From: an uncultured Chlamydiaceae bacterium
Lineage (GTDB): Bacteria > Chlamydiota > Chlamydiia > Chlamydiales > Parachlamydiaceae
Reading direction: 5' to 3'
Length of the DNA: 26,469 nt
NCBI GenBank assembly: GCA_945957185.1
Contig: CAMFKA010000004.1
Span: 1-26,469, forward strand
Shown here: in pieces, positions 7,223-13,708 of the stretch
Numbering within the stretch: the stretch's first letter is position 1
How the letters are laid out: each line of letters begins with the position of its first letter
The notes under the pieces: generated by a model
Database searches by the model: none
What the model was told of the DNA's origin: nothing
The model's input: the letters and a program-made list of their open reading frames with translations, nothing else
Position numbers and translations under genes: made by a program

Positions 7223-8073
7223 GCGAGAGCTCCGGAGGGTGACGTCGAACACAAACTCTTTTGGAAGGCTTTGGCTTTCAGGGCTTCTTCCCAAGTTTCT
7301 TGGAACGAAACGAGGTTGTCGTCCCACTCTAAAAGGGTTGAAACACCTTTGGTGCGAGGATAAACTTCTCCGTACAGCTTCCAGACTTCATCACAAACAT
7401 AGTTGTCGTGAGTGTCAAGGATGTAGTCTCCACAATCTTTATGCCCTGCTAGATGAATTTGAAGGACGCGATCCAGCGGGATGTTATCAACATAGTGCAT
7501 GGGTTGAAATCCATGATTCCGACTAGAGACGTAGATGTTGTTGACGTCTAGCATCATGTAAATATTTGCTTTCTCGACGACAGCTGAGTAAAACTCCCAT
7601 TCCGGCATTTGATCTTGCGAGTAAGCGACGTAGGAAGAGAGGTTTTCAAGAGCAAAAGGGAGTTCTAAATAATCTTGAACGATGCGAGCTCGTTCAGACA
7701 CGTAGTCGATCACTTCTTGAGTATACGGAAGGGGCAGTAAATCATGGTAGTGGGCGCCTTCTAATCTTCCCCAGCAGAGATGATCGGAAATCCACGGCGT
7801 TTTGGTTTTTCTGGCAAGGGCTTTGAGCCTCTTGAGATAGTCGAAATCAAGGGGATCGGGGCTGCCGATCGCCAATGAGACACCATGCTGAACGACGGGA
7901 TAGCGCTCTAAAATTTTTTCAAGGTTTTCAAGCGGCTTACCGCCATCGACCATAAAATTTTCGCTGATGATTTCAAACCAGTCAATCGCTGGCCATGTGC
8001 TGAAGATGTCATCGTAGTGAGGGATACGGAGACCGATACCGATCCCCAAGTTGGGAATTTCATGAGTTGTCAT
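7219..8073 (-). CDS. DUF692 multinuclear non-heme iron oxidative enzyme (MNIO; BufB/HvfB/MbnB-like)
   Basis: Predicted TIM-barrel iron enzyme that oxidatively rearranges cysteines of a ribosomal peptide into metal-binding heterocycles (oxazolone/thioamide or thiooxazole in characterised relatives). The 284-residue product carries the DUF692 signatures in order: GIGIGLRIPHYDDI, IDWFEIISENFM, VQHGVSLAIGS, WISDHLCWG, HYHDLLPLPYT, ALENLSSY, MMLDVNNIYVSS, IHLAGHKD, DTHDNYV and LLEWDDN. The conserved His, Glu, Asp and Asn iron ligands of the family appear intact in these motifs. The frame could begin with a TTG at 8097, but that lies beside the terminator T-run; ATG 8073 has an AGG eight bases upstream. 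It lies downstream of two Cys-rich precursors and couples to the DUF2063 gene by ATGA. The exact reaction is not readable from sequence. Confidence 0.93.
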   Translation of the reverse strand: MTTHEIPNLGIGIGLRIPHYDDIFSTWPAIDWFEIISENFMVDGGKPLENLEKILERYPVVQHGVSLAIGSPDPLDFDYLKRLKALARKTKTPWISDHLCWGRLEGAHYHDLLPLPYTQEVIDYVSERARIVQDYLELPFALENLSSYVAYSQDQMPEWEFYSAVVEKANIYMMLDVNNIYVSSRNHGFQPMHYVDNIPLDRVLQIHLAGHKDCGDYILDTHDNYVCDEVWKLYGEVYPRTKGVSTLLEWDDNLVSFQETWEEALKAKAFQKSLCSTSPSGALA

Positions 8074-8094
8074 GTCAAGGACCTGTGTTGTGAT

Positions 8095-8125
8095 CAAAAA
8101 AAGGGGAGCGCGTTTGCACTCCCCT
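8095..8125 (-). terminator. Strong intrinsic terminator or attenuator between precursor 1 and the MNIO gene
   Basis: Twelve bases after the precursor-1 stop, the minus strand reads AGGGGAGTGC, loop AAAC, GCGCTCCCCT, a 10-bp stem with one G-T pair, followed directly by seven T. This is a textbook Rho-independent terminator, yet the MNIO and DUF2063 genes begin only 22 bases after the T-run. The two enzyme genes therefore depend on read-through or on a separate start. Confidence 0.85.
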
Positions 8126-8137
8126 GCATTTCAATGA

Positions 8138-8923
8138 TTATTTCGTTAAAGCATTACGCTTATCTTTCATTTTTTCGACAACAACTCTGACGGCTAGGTT
8201 TTTATCGGAAAATGCGCATTTTCCTTGTCCTTTGCAGGATCCTTTTCCGGCACAGCTATTAGTTTCTGTCTTACAAGCATTTAATCCTTTACATTCGTTA
8301 GTGCCGTTGCAGCGTGCACTGGCAACTAATCTTGTAAGGGCTTTTGTTTCAGGCGACATCGCTTGATACGCTTTAAGCATTTCGTCGTTGAGCTCTAATG
8401 TAAGCTCGTCGTCTGTCAAAACATGATACCCAACATTCTGGTCGTTAGGGTTGTTTTTGGCATCATCTTTCTTCGAATTATCTTTTGGGATAGGTGCAGG
8501 TGCTGTTACGGGTTTGGCATGTTCGTTATCGGCAATCGCAGCACCGCCGCAACCACTCTTTCCGCCACAATTTCCCGCTACTGCTCCACCACAACCACTT
8601 TTTCCACCGCATTTTTCTGCAACTGCTCCGCCGCAGCCATGCTTACCACCACAATTTCCTGCAACCGCTCCGCCGCAGCCACCTTTACCGCCGCAGTTTC
8701 CTGCTACAGCACCGCCGCAACCGCTTTTACCGCCGCACTTTCCTGCAACTTTTTCTCCGTGGCTACACTTGCTTCCACATTTGTCTGCAAGGGAATTGCA
8801 TCCTTTGCCTGGTAGTTCGGAACCCGGATGGGTATCTTGTTGAAGAGCCTCAATGCCGTTAGAGGTAAGGATACCGCTGGCAAGACCCATTAGAGCCAAT
8901 TTAGCGAATTCTTCTTTTTTCAT
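8138..8923 (-). CDS. MNIO-type RiPP precursor 1: secreted Cys-repeat peptide
   Basis: Predicted substrate of the DUF692/DUF2063 pair, 261 residues with 19 Cys. Residues 1-26 are a Sec-type leader (basic start, hydrophobic LALMGLASGIL, then SNGIEA). Cys42, 49 and 53 follow. Residues 63-132 are five uninterrupted 14-residue repeats of form CGGKxGCGGAVAxx, with Cys pairs at 63/69, 77/83, 91/97, 105/111 and 119/125. A Pro/Asp/Lys linker (134-165) leads to a helical segment (168-203) and a second Cys block with Cys205, 211, 217, 224, 230 and 236 in CKG and CAGKG contexts. C-x5-C is the common spacing of both blocks. A strong AGGAGGAG lies upstream of the ATG. The family resembles HvfA/bufferin-like low-complexity precursors; modification and metal binding are inferred from the operon. 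Confidence 0.85.
   Translation of the reverse strand: MKKEEFAKLALMGLASGILTSNGIEALQQDTHPGSELPGKGCNSLADKCGSKCSHGEKVAGKCGGKSGCGGAVAGNCGGKGGCGGAVAGNCGGKHGCGGAVAEKCGGKSGCGGAVAGNCGGKSGCGGAAIADNEHAKPVTAPAPIPKDNSKKDDAKNNPNDQNVGYHVLTDDELTLELNDEMLKAYQAMSPETKALTRLVASARCNGTNECKGLNACKTETNSCAGKGSCKGQGKCAFSDKNLAVRVVVEKMKDKRNALTK
8528..8737 (-). repeat. Five tandem 42-bp coding repeats within precursor 1
   Basis: These bases encode five 14-residue units with no spacer. Neighbouring DNA units differ mainly at third codon positions (for example CCGCCGCAACC, CCACCACAACC and CCGCCGCAGCC on the plus strand), so the protein repeat is kept while the DNA diverges. This argues for selection on the peptide rather than recent slippage. 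Confidence 0.85.
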
Positions 8924-8952
8924 GAGAGACTCCTCCTAAAAATACATTAAAT

Positions 8953-8993
8953 AAAAATTGCGCGACCGGGAAAATATACAGTTTCCCCGGCGC
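8953..8993 (-). terminator. Imperfect hairpin with T-run between the two precursor genes
   Basis: On the minus strand, GCGCCGGGGAAA pairs imperfectly with TTTCCCGGTCGCGC around the loop CTGTATAT, then AATTTTTAT follows. The stem has a small bulge and the T-run is short (five), so it is probably a leaky terminator or an mRNA-stabilising hairpin between precursor 2 and precursor 1. Confidence 0.6.
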
Positions 8994-9007
8994 ACATAAT
9001 TCAACAA

Positions 9008-9637
9008 TTACTTCGCTGGTGTTCCTGTTCCTGCGCTTCCTGGAGCGTTAGGAGCCATGTTGTGGTTAGGAACGTTTGTTGGAGCTACTTGAGAAGCAGC
9101 TTTTGTAGCGTCTTGTTTTGCTTTTTCAGCAGCTTGACGTAGTTTCTCTTGCTCTGTTGCTGCAGGAGAAGCAGCTTGTGCTGGAGCTGCAACTGGAGTG
9201 TTTGCAGTTCTTTCGTACTGGTAACGGTTTCCGTTATTTTGTGCAGCTGTTTGTGTAGCAGAAGGGCTACGAGCTCCACAGCCGTGAGAAGCTGTTTGTG
9301 TAGAGGAAGAGCTACGAGCTCCGCAACCATGAGAAGCTTGTACTCCAGATGTATTTTGGTTACCAGGTGAAGCTTTTGCGCCACAGCCGTATACAGTATG
9401 TCCTTGAGGTGCTGCAGCACAGCTTCCGTTAGCAGGAACAGGGCGTGAAGCGCAGCTGCCATTGGAAGTTCCGCCGTTGCTTGACTTGTGTCCGCAACCT
9501 GTAGAACCGCCGCATCCTGCAGCGATGATGTTGGAAGCGCTAGAAAGGTTAGAAACATCGCTTGCTTCTAAGGAGTTGGATCCGCTTGTTGCTGCGATTC
9601 CCATTACTGCTAATTTAAATAGTGTTGACTTGTCCAT
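9008..9637 (-). CDS. MNIO-type RiPP precursor 2: secreted Gly/Ser/Ala-rich Cys peptide
   Basis: Predicted second substrate of the same enzyme pair, 209 residues with seven Cys (42, 48, 62, 73, 85, 105, 120). The leader (residues 1-25) matches that of precursor 1 in layout: Lys8-Leu-Ala-x-Met-Gly near the start and SNSLEA at the predicted signal peptidase site, and in both proteins the first Cys is residue 42 and opens a C-x5-C pair. The core differs: GCGGSTGCGH, two NGSCA-type sites, then three HGCGAR/YGCGAK-type sites, two of them in a 15-residue repeat. The C-terminal 80 residues are Cys-free, rich in Ala, Gln, Pro and Asn, with a charged helix (EQEKLRQAAEKAKQDATKAA). TTTAGGAGAT lies just before the ATG. 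It is the promoter-proximal gene of the cluster. No enzymatic domain is present. Confidence 0.75.
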   Translation of the reverse strand: MDKSTLFKLAVMGIAATSGSNSLEASDVSNLSSASNIIAAGCGGSTGCGHKSSNGGTSNGSCASRPVPANGSCAAAPQGHTVYGCGAKASPGNQNTSGVQASHGCGARSSSSTQTASHGCGARSPSATQTAAQNNGNRYQYERTANTPVAAPAQAASPAATEQEKLRQAAEKAKQDATKAASQVAPTNVPNHNMAPNAPGSAGTGTPAK

Positions 9638-9721
9638 GTGATCTCCTAAATATTGTTGTAAATCGTCCCTAACACACCAAACAACGGAAGCGTTAAAGAT
9701 TCTTTTTGATGGTTTAACTTA

Positions 9722-9750
9722 TGTGTATCAAGGTCGATTCGATTTATCAA
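9722..9750 (-). promoter_or_regulatory. Possible promoter for the RiPP precursor operon
   Basis: On the minus strand TTGATA (9745-9750) and TACACA (9722-9727) are separated by 17 bases, and the spacer ends TGA, so the -10 is of the extended TGn type. The -10 hexamer itself is a weak match. It would give a 5' leader of about 75-80 bases before the precursor-2 ATG. No clear metal-regulator operator is recognisable in the 233-bp divergent gap. Confidence 0.35.
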
Positions 9751-9810
9751 GAATTTTTTTTACTCTCGCTCTTAAACTGCGATTGCGATTTTTCGGCCGG
9801 CATATTCGAC

Positions 9811-9839
9811 TTTACAAATGAGGGAATTACGGATAAAAT
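9811..9839 (+). promoter_or_regulatory. Sigma-70-type promoter for the MORN-queD-folE-GT11 operon
   Basis: TTTACA (9811-9816), a 17-base spacer and TAAAAT (9834-9839) each match consensus at five of six positions. The -10 ends 31 bases before the ATG at 9871, so geometry and sequence both fit. Confidence 0.7.
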
Positions 9840-9870
9840 GGCAGATTCAAACTCATCCAATAGAGTATAA

Positions 9871-11451
9871 ATGCATCTAATTACAGTTTTTCTACTCTTG
9901 ATTTCCCACTTATTATTTGGTCAAAGCGGCTTGGTTTTAAAAAATCAACAGCCTAACTGGAAGATCGATGTCGTAGAGTCTTACCCCAACGGGGCGCCTC
10001 TGCGAGTGGAATTTTTTGCTCCCATTCCCAAGAGTGTAAAAACAGAGAAAGTCAAAGAAAAACTGTTTTCCCCCTTGGGAGCTCTCGTTGAAGAACGAGA
10101 CTTCAAGGATGGAATACGAAATGGTACTACCATCACTTACTACCCTTCGGAAAAAATCGACACCATTGCTCTCTATAAAGATGGGTTGCTCGATGGGATT
10201 TCACGCACTTATGACGAGCAAGGGATTTTAAGAAATAAATACTCTTATCGCGATGATCTTTTAGAGGGACCGTACGAATTGTATTCTGTTGGCGGGACTC
10301 TTATAGAGAAAGGGATCTACCTTCAAGGGAAAAAAGAGGGAGAGGTGTTTTCTTATAGTGTTGAAGGTGAGCTTGTTAAGAAGGAATTGTGCTCCGGTGG
10401 ACTTCTCCATGGCGAACTTTTAGAGTACTATCCAAACGGAAATCCTAGCGGCATCTGGCATTACTACCGTGGTCTCTTACATGGCGACTCCAAAAAAATT
10501 GCTGCTACCAAATACTCTCCCCAAAGAAAAGTGGTAGAAGAGCAAGATTTCCGTATGGGACAACCGTGGGGTCTTCATAAAAAATACCGTGACGGGGTGG
10601 TTGTTTCTGAGGAAACCATTTCTGTAATCTCTCCATTTGTAACGAATGATGAATTTAAACTTTCGGTAGAAGAGCCGGTCGCACCTCCTGCAGCAGAGCG
10701 TTCTCATCCCTCTCCAAAGAGTGTTAAAAACGGTAAGTATGAAACATTTTATGCTAACGGCAACAAACGCTCCCTAATCGAATATAAAGAGGGTGTCCTT
10801 CACGGAAAAAAAATGTTGTGGGATCTCGAAGGCGATATCCTTGAAGACGCTCTTTTTGTCGAGGGAAACTTAGAGGGGCGTTACCGTCGACGCGAACTCG
10901 ACGGCTCCGATCGCTTATCGCATTACAAAAATAATCAGCTTCACGGACTATTTGAGGTCACTCACCCTCCCCACGACTTTTTTGGAAAATTGAAAGCCAT
11001 TGAGTGCTATTACGATGAGGGAGTGTTGGAAGGGGATTACATCGAGTACAATATCGCCGGAACTAAAACCGCACAAATCCCCTACAAGCAAGGAAAACGG
11101 GAAGGGAATGCTCTTTACTTCAATGAAAAGGGAATTTTGTCACGCTCCGTTCAATTTGCGAATGACCAACTACACGGAAAAATGGAAGAGTACTTTCCCA
11201 ATGGGATGGTGCGCTCGGAAGTGCTATTTCAAGAGGGGTTAAAAGAGGGTCCTGAAACTCACTACTTTGATCACGGCGCAGTAAGAAGTGTGACGCACTA
11301 TCGAAAAGGGCTGCAAGATGGTGAGAGCAAGGAGTGGAACTCTTTGGGTCAACTGATTTATGAGGGACATTTTACCGCAGGTGCACGGAAAGGGGTATTT
11401 CGACGTTATGGGGATAACGGTGAAGTGACAAAAGAGAGGATTTACGAATGA
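9871..11451 (+). CDS. Secreted MORN_2 (YwqK-like) repeat protein
   Basis: Large repeat protein of 526 residues, of unknown biochemical function. Residues 1-18 form a signal peptide (MHLITVFLLLISHLLFGQ), so it is exported. Nearly all the rest consists of about a dozen MORN_2-type repeats of roughly 20-24 residues with the pattern YxxxGxLxxxxxYxxGxxxG, for example YKDGLLDGISRTYDEQGIL, YYPNGNPSGIWHYYRGLLHG and YFPNGMVRSEVLFQEGLKEG. A less regular stretch at about residues 250-285 (Pro and Ser rich) separates two repeat blocks. Databases often label such proteins toxin-antitoxin YwqK antitoxins, a label without support here. Such repeats commonly mediate lipid or protein contacts, which is only an analogy. 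Its TGA overlaps the queD ATG by four bases, so it heads the operon. Confidence 0.8.
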   Translation: MHLITVFLLLISHLLFGQSGLVLKNQQPNWKIDVVESYPNGAPLRVEFFAPIPKSVKTEKVKEKLFSPLGALVEERDFKDGIRNGTTITYYPSEKIDTIALYKDGLLDGISRTYDEQGILRNKYSYRDDLLEGPYELYSVGGTLIEKGIYLQGKKEGEVFSYSVEGELVKKELCSGGLLHGELLEYYPNGNPSGIWHYYRGLLHGDSKKIAATKYSPQRKVVEEQDFRMGQPWGLHKKYRDGVVVSEETISVISPFVTNDEFKLSVEEPVAPPAAERSHPSPKSVKNGKYETFYANGNKRSLIEYKEGVLHGKKMLWDLEGDILEDALFVEGNLEGRYRRRELDGSDRLSHYKNNQLHGLFEVTHPPHDFFGKLKAIECYYDEGVLEGDYIEYNIAGTKTAQIPYKQGKREGNALYFNEKGILSRSVQFANDQLHGKMEEYFPNGMVRSEVLFQEGLKEGPETHYFDHGAVRSVTHYRKGLQDGESKEWNSLGQLIYEGHFTAGARKGVFRRYGDNGEVTKERIYE

Positions 11452-11900
11452 AATCAACGACTCCACGTATCCGCTGTGTGCGTAAAATACATTTTTGTGC
11501 CGGTCACCGTGTGATGAACCACGAAAGCAAGTGCGCAACACCTCATGGGCACAACTACTACGCTCACATTTATGCAGAGGCGGATGCTTTGGATGACTTG
11601 GGTAGGGTGATCGATTTTTCCGTGTTAAAAGAAAAAATAGGCTCCTGGATAGATCTGAATTGGGATCACAATTTTTTGGTTTATGAAAAAGATGAAGATC
11701 TTATTCGCGCGTTGACTAGTGTTAACGGTAAAAAAGCTCCGTTTATCTGTCCGTTCAACCCCACCGCAGAGAATATGGCTCTCTATCTTTTAGAAGAAGT
11801 TTGCCCAAAGCAACTGGAAGGGACCGGAGTCACAGTCAATAAAGTCATCTTGTATGAGACTGAAAATTGTTATGCAGAAGCCACAACTAATAGAGAATAA
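11448..11900 (+). CDS. queD: 6-carboxy-tetrahydropterin synthase / 6-pyruvoyl-tetrahydropterin synthase family
   Basis: Converts dihydroneopterin triphosphate, the product of the next gene, to 6-carboxytetrahydropterin (queuosine pathway) or 6-pyruvoyl-tetrahydropterin. The 150-residue protein has the zinc ligands His20, His33 and His35 (FCAGHRV and HGH), catalytic Cys29 in the C-x3-HGH arrangement of QueD/PTPS rather than the Glu of PTPS-III, an RVIDFSVLKEKIG segment, the WDHNFL catalytic pair, and the PTAENMALYL segment with Glu near the C-terminus. It overlaps the MORN gene and ends three bases before folE. QueE and QueC are not in the window, so whether the end product is queuosine or a pterin cofactor is open. 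Confidence 0.88.
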   Translation: MKSTTPRIRCVRKIHFCAGHRVMNHESKCATPHGHNYYAHIYAEADALDDLGRVIDFSVLKEKIGSWIDLNWDHNFLVYEKDEDLIRALTSVNGKKAPFICPFNPTAENMALYLLEEVCPKQLEGTGVTVNKVILYETENCYAEATTNRE

Positions 11901-11903
11901 ACG

Positions 11904-12545
11904 ATGTCTAATCCTCAAGGAAATTTATTTCATCCTTTTCAATTAATCGAAAGTCAAGCGACAGATTCTGAAAAAATCCAAACGATCCAATACCATTTTG
12001 GAAAGATTATGGAAGCGCTAGAGCTCGATCTCACCGACGAATCGATTGCTAAAACTCCTCAACGTTACGCTGAAATGCTTGTTAAAGAACTTTTTGTAGG
12101 GTTAAATGAGGAGCATTTTCCTAAAATCACTGTCCAAGAGAATGAGTTTGGCTACGATCAGATGCTTCTTGAGTGCAATATTTCCATTAAAAGCGTTTGT
12201 GAGCACCATTTCATCCCAATTCTTGGATGCTGTCATATCGCTTACATTCCTAACAAGAAGATCATCGGTCTTTCAAAGCTCAATCGCATCGCACAGTACT
12301 TCGGAAAGCGCCCACAAGTTCAGGAAAGATTGACAGTGCAAATTCGAGATTCGCTTCAAGAGGTGTTGGAAACGGAAGATGTTGCTGTCGTTATCGATGC
12401 AATGCACCTGTGTGTTAAAATGCGGGGTGTTGAAGATGAAGATTCTCTCACTCGCACAACAGCATTGTCAGGGGCGTTTTTGACTAGTCCGTACCGTAGC
12501 GAGTTTTTGACTGCCCTCCCTACGCTGCAATCATTTAAACTGTAA
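11904..12545 (+). CDS. folE: GTP cyclohydrolase I
   Basis: Opens GTP to 7,8-dihydroneopterin triphosphate and formate, the first step to folate, queuosine and biopterin, in the cytoplasm. The 213-residue length is normal. Visible signatures include KTPQRYAEMLVKELF, the zinc and active-site segment SVCEHHFIPILGCCHIAYIP, GLSKLNRIAQYFGKRPQVQERLT, and VVIDAMHLCVKMRGVEDEDSLTRT with the third zinc-ligand Cys. The Cys-His-Cys zinc set of the classical FolE type is therefore present. It is followed after ten bases by the GT11 gene and preceded by queD, so it is co-transcribed with its pathway neighbour. Confidence 0.95.
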   Translation: MSNPQGNLFHPFQLIESQATDSEKIQTIQYHFGKIMEALELDLTDESIAKTPQRYAEMLVKELFVGLNEEHFPKITVQENEFGYDQMLLECNISIKSVCEHHFIPILGCCHIAYIPNKKIIGLSKLNRIAQYFGKRPQVQERLTVQIRDSLQEVLETEDVAVVIDAMHLCVKMRGVEDEDSLTRTTALSGAFLTSPYRSEFLTALPTLQSFKL

Positions 12546-12555
12546 AGAGGTTGCG

Positions 12556-13413
12556 ATGTTGAAATTGTTTCGTCAAATCGTTTTCATTGCTATTTTAGGG
12601 GTTTCATTCTCCCTTTCAGCAAAACCATTTGTTTCGGCAAAGTTAGCGGGGCAGTTGGGAAATCAGTTTTTTCAGATCGCTGCTGCATACTCTCTCGCAT
12701 TGGATAATGATGCTGAGGCCGTTTTTCCGGATTTAGTGCACAACAAAAAATATGGGATACCGGTAAATTACCAAAAAATATTTTTTGACTTGAAAGTGAA
12801 GACGAAACGAGATGTGGCATACGTCTACAAGAGACACAAAGCTTCCTATGTGCCGATTCCCTATCAATCGGATATGGAAATACATGGCTATTTTCAATCC
12901 GAAAAATACTTTGCGCACCATAAAAATCAAATTCTAAAACTGTTCGCAATTCCTAAAGATATTCACGAATACTTAACAACCACTTATGAAGAGGTCCTCA
13001 ATGCTCCTTGTACTGTTGCTATTCACCATCGCTCTTACTTGAAAGAAGACCCCCATCAACATTTTTACGCACACCAAAATAGAGATTACTACTTAAAAGC
13101 TATTGCTCAGTTCCCTGAGGATGCTCTTTTTGTGGTTTGTTCGAACGATATTTTGTGGTGTAAATGGATGTTTGCAGAGATCCCTCGTGACTTTGTGTTC
13201 ATTGAAGATGAACCGTACTACAACGACCTTTATTTGATGTCGCTATGCAAGCATAACATCATTTCAAATTCGAGTTTTTCATGGTGGTCTGCCTACCTGA
13301 ATTTGAATCCGGAAAAAATCGTTGTCGCTCCAAAACGGTGGTTTGTAGAATCCACTCGAGAGTCATCTGAAGATATCATTCCCGATAGCTGGATCACGCT
13401 GGACGCGGGATAG
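12556..13413 (+). CDS. GT11-type (alpha-1,2-fucosyltransferase-like) glycosyltransferase with signal peptide
   Basis: Predicted sugar transferase of 285 residues. The GT11 pattern is clear: LAGQLGNQFFQIAAAYSLAL at about 30-49, the central HxR segment (VAIHHRSYLKEDP), NRDYYLKAI, LFVVCSNDILWCK, and the nucleotide-sugar region DLYLMSLCKHNIISNSSFSWWSAYLN. Two points are odd. Residues 1-22 form a good signal peptide (basic start, FIAILGVSFSLSA), although GT11 enzymes normally work in the cytoplasm. The usual HxRRGD motif reads HHRSY, lacking the second Arg and the Asp. It is the last gene of the MORN-queD-folE operon, with AGAGG five bases before its ATG. It could be a secreted effector that glycosylates host molecules, or a divergent surface-glycan enzyme. 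Sugar donor and acceptor cannot be read. Confidence 0.75.
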   Translation: MLKLFRQIVFIAILGVSFSLSAKPFVSAKLAGQLGNQFFQIAAAYSLALDNDAEAVFPDLVHNKKYGIPVNYQKIFFDLKVKTKRDVAYVYKRHKASYVPIPYQSDMEIHGYFQSEKYFAHHKNQILKLFAIPKDIHEYLTTTYEEVLNAPCTVAIHHRSYLKEDPHQHFYAHQNRDYYLKAIAQFPEDALFVVCSNDILWCKWMFAEIPRDFVFIEDEPYYNDLYLMSLCKHNIISNSSFSWWSAYLNLNPEKIVVAPKRWFVESTRESSEDIIPDSWITLDAG

Positions 13414-13450
13414 GCTATTGCCAATCAATATTCAGTGAAAAAAGCGAGTT

Positions 13451-13589
13451 AACGCGGAGGCGCGGGGACGCAGGGGCGCGGAGTTTTTTCTTTCATAAAA
13501 GAATATAATTGTGATTTTTTTAGACAATGAGATCTCACTTACCATTTTCGAAAAAACTCCGCGTCCCTGCGTCCCCGCGTCTCCGCGTT
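13451..13589. repeat. GC-armed inverted-repeat element, copy B (reverse orientation)
   Basis: The arms AACGCGGAGGCGCGGGGACG and CGTCCCTGCGTCCCCGCG...CGCGTT enclose an AT-rich core. The core aligns with the reverse complement of copy C (TTTTTTCTTT, AAAAGAATATAA, TAGACAATG, TTCGAA in the same order), so B is inserted the other way round. It lies just after the GT11 gene and may end the operon transcript. Confidence 0.8.
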
Positions 13590-13645
13590 GTTGCTATTGT
13601 TCCTTGAACGACCGCACAGGCACGTAGTTATATTTTTACGAAATA

Positions 13646-13675
13646 TTGTTCGCGAAAAATCACCCTTCCTATAGA
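13646..13675 (+). promoter_or_regulatory. Weak candidate promoter for the HAD gene
   Basis: TTGTTC (13646-13651) and TATAGA (13670-13675) have an 18-base spacer, and the -10 ends 33 bases before the ATG at 13709. A TTCGCGAA palindrome overlaps at 13649-13656. Geometry is fair; hexamer matches are modest. Confidence 0.3.
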
Positions 13676-13708
13676 GTCATTCTCAAATTATTCAACATGA
13701 GGGGTTGT

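Noticed and set aside
7223..7327. Longer N-terminus for the DUF2063 protein
   Set aside because: It would overlap the MNIO gene by over 100 bases; the ATG at 7222 has a GGAG site and an ATGA overlap.
8074..8097. TTG start for the MNIO gene
   Set aside because: It lies in the terminator T-run with no ribosome site; ATG 8073 fits better.
8528..8737. CRISPR-like direct repeats
   Set aside because: Units are 42 bp, contiguous, without unique spacers, and lie within a coding frame with synonymous variation.
8423..8862. Several plus-strand frames rich in Pro, His and Thr opposite precursor 1
   Set aside because: They are antisense shadows of the CGGKxGC repeats; the minus frame has a strong AGGAGGAG site, leader and operon context.
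9085..9558. Leu-rich 157-codon minus frame overlapping precursor 2
   Set aside because: An out-of-frame shadow of an Ala/Ser/Gln-rich gene; no start site, and the reading frame with leader and AGGAG is the real one.
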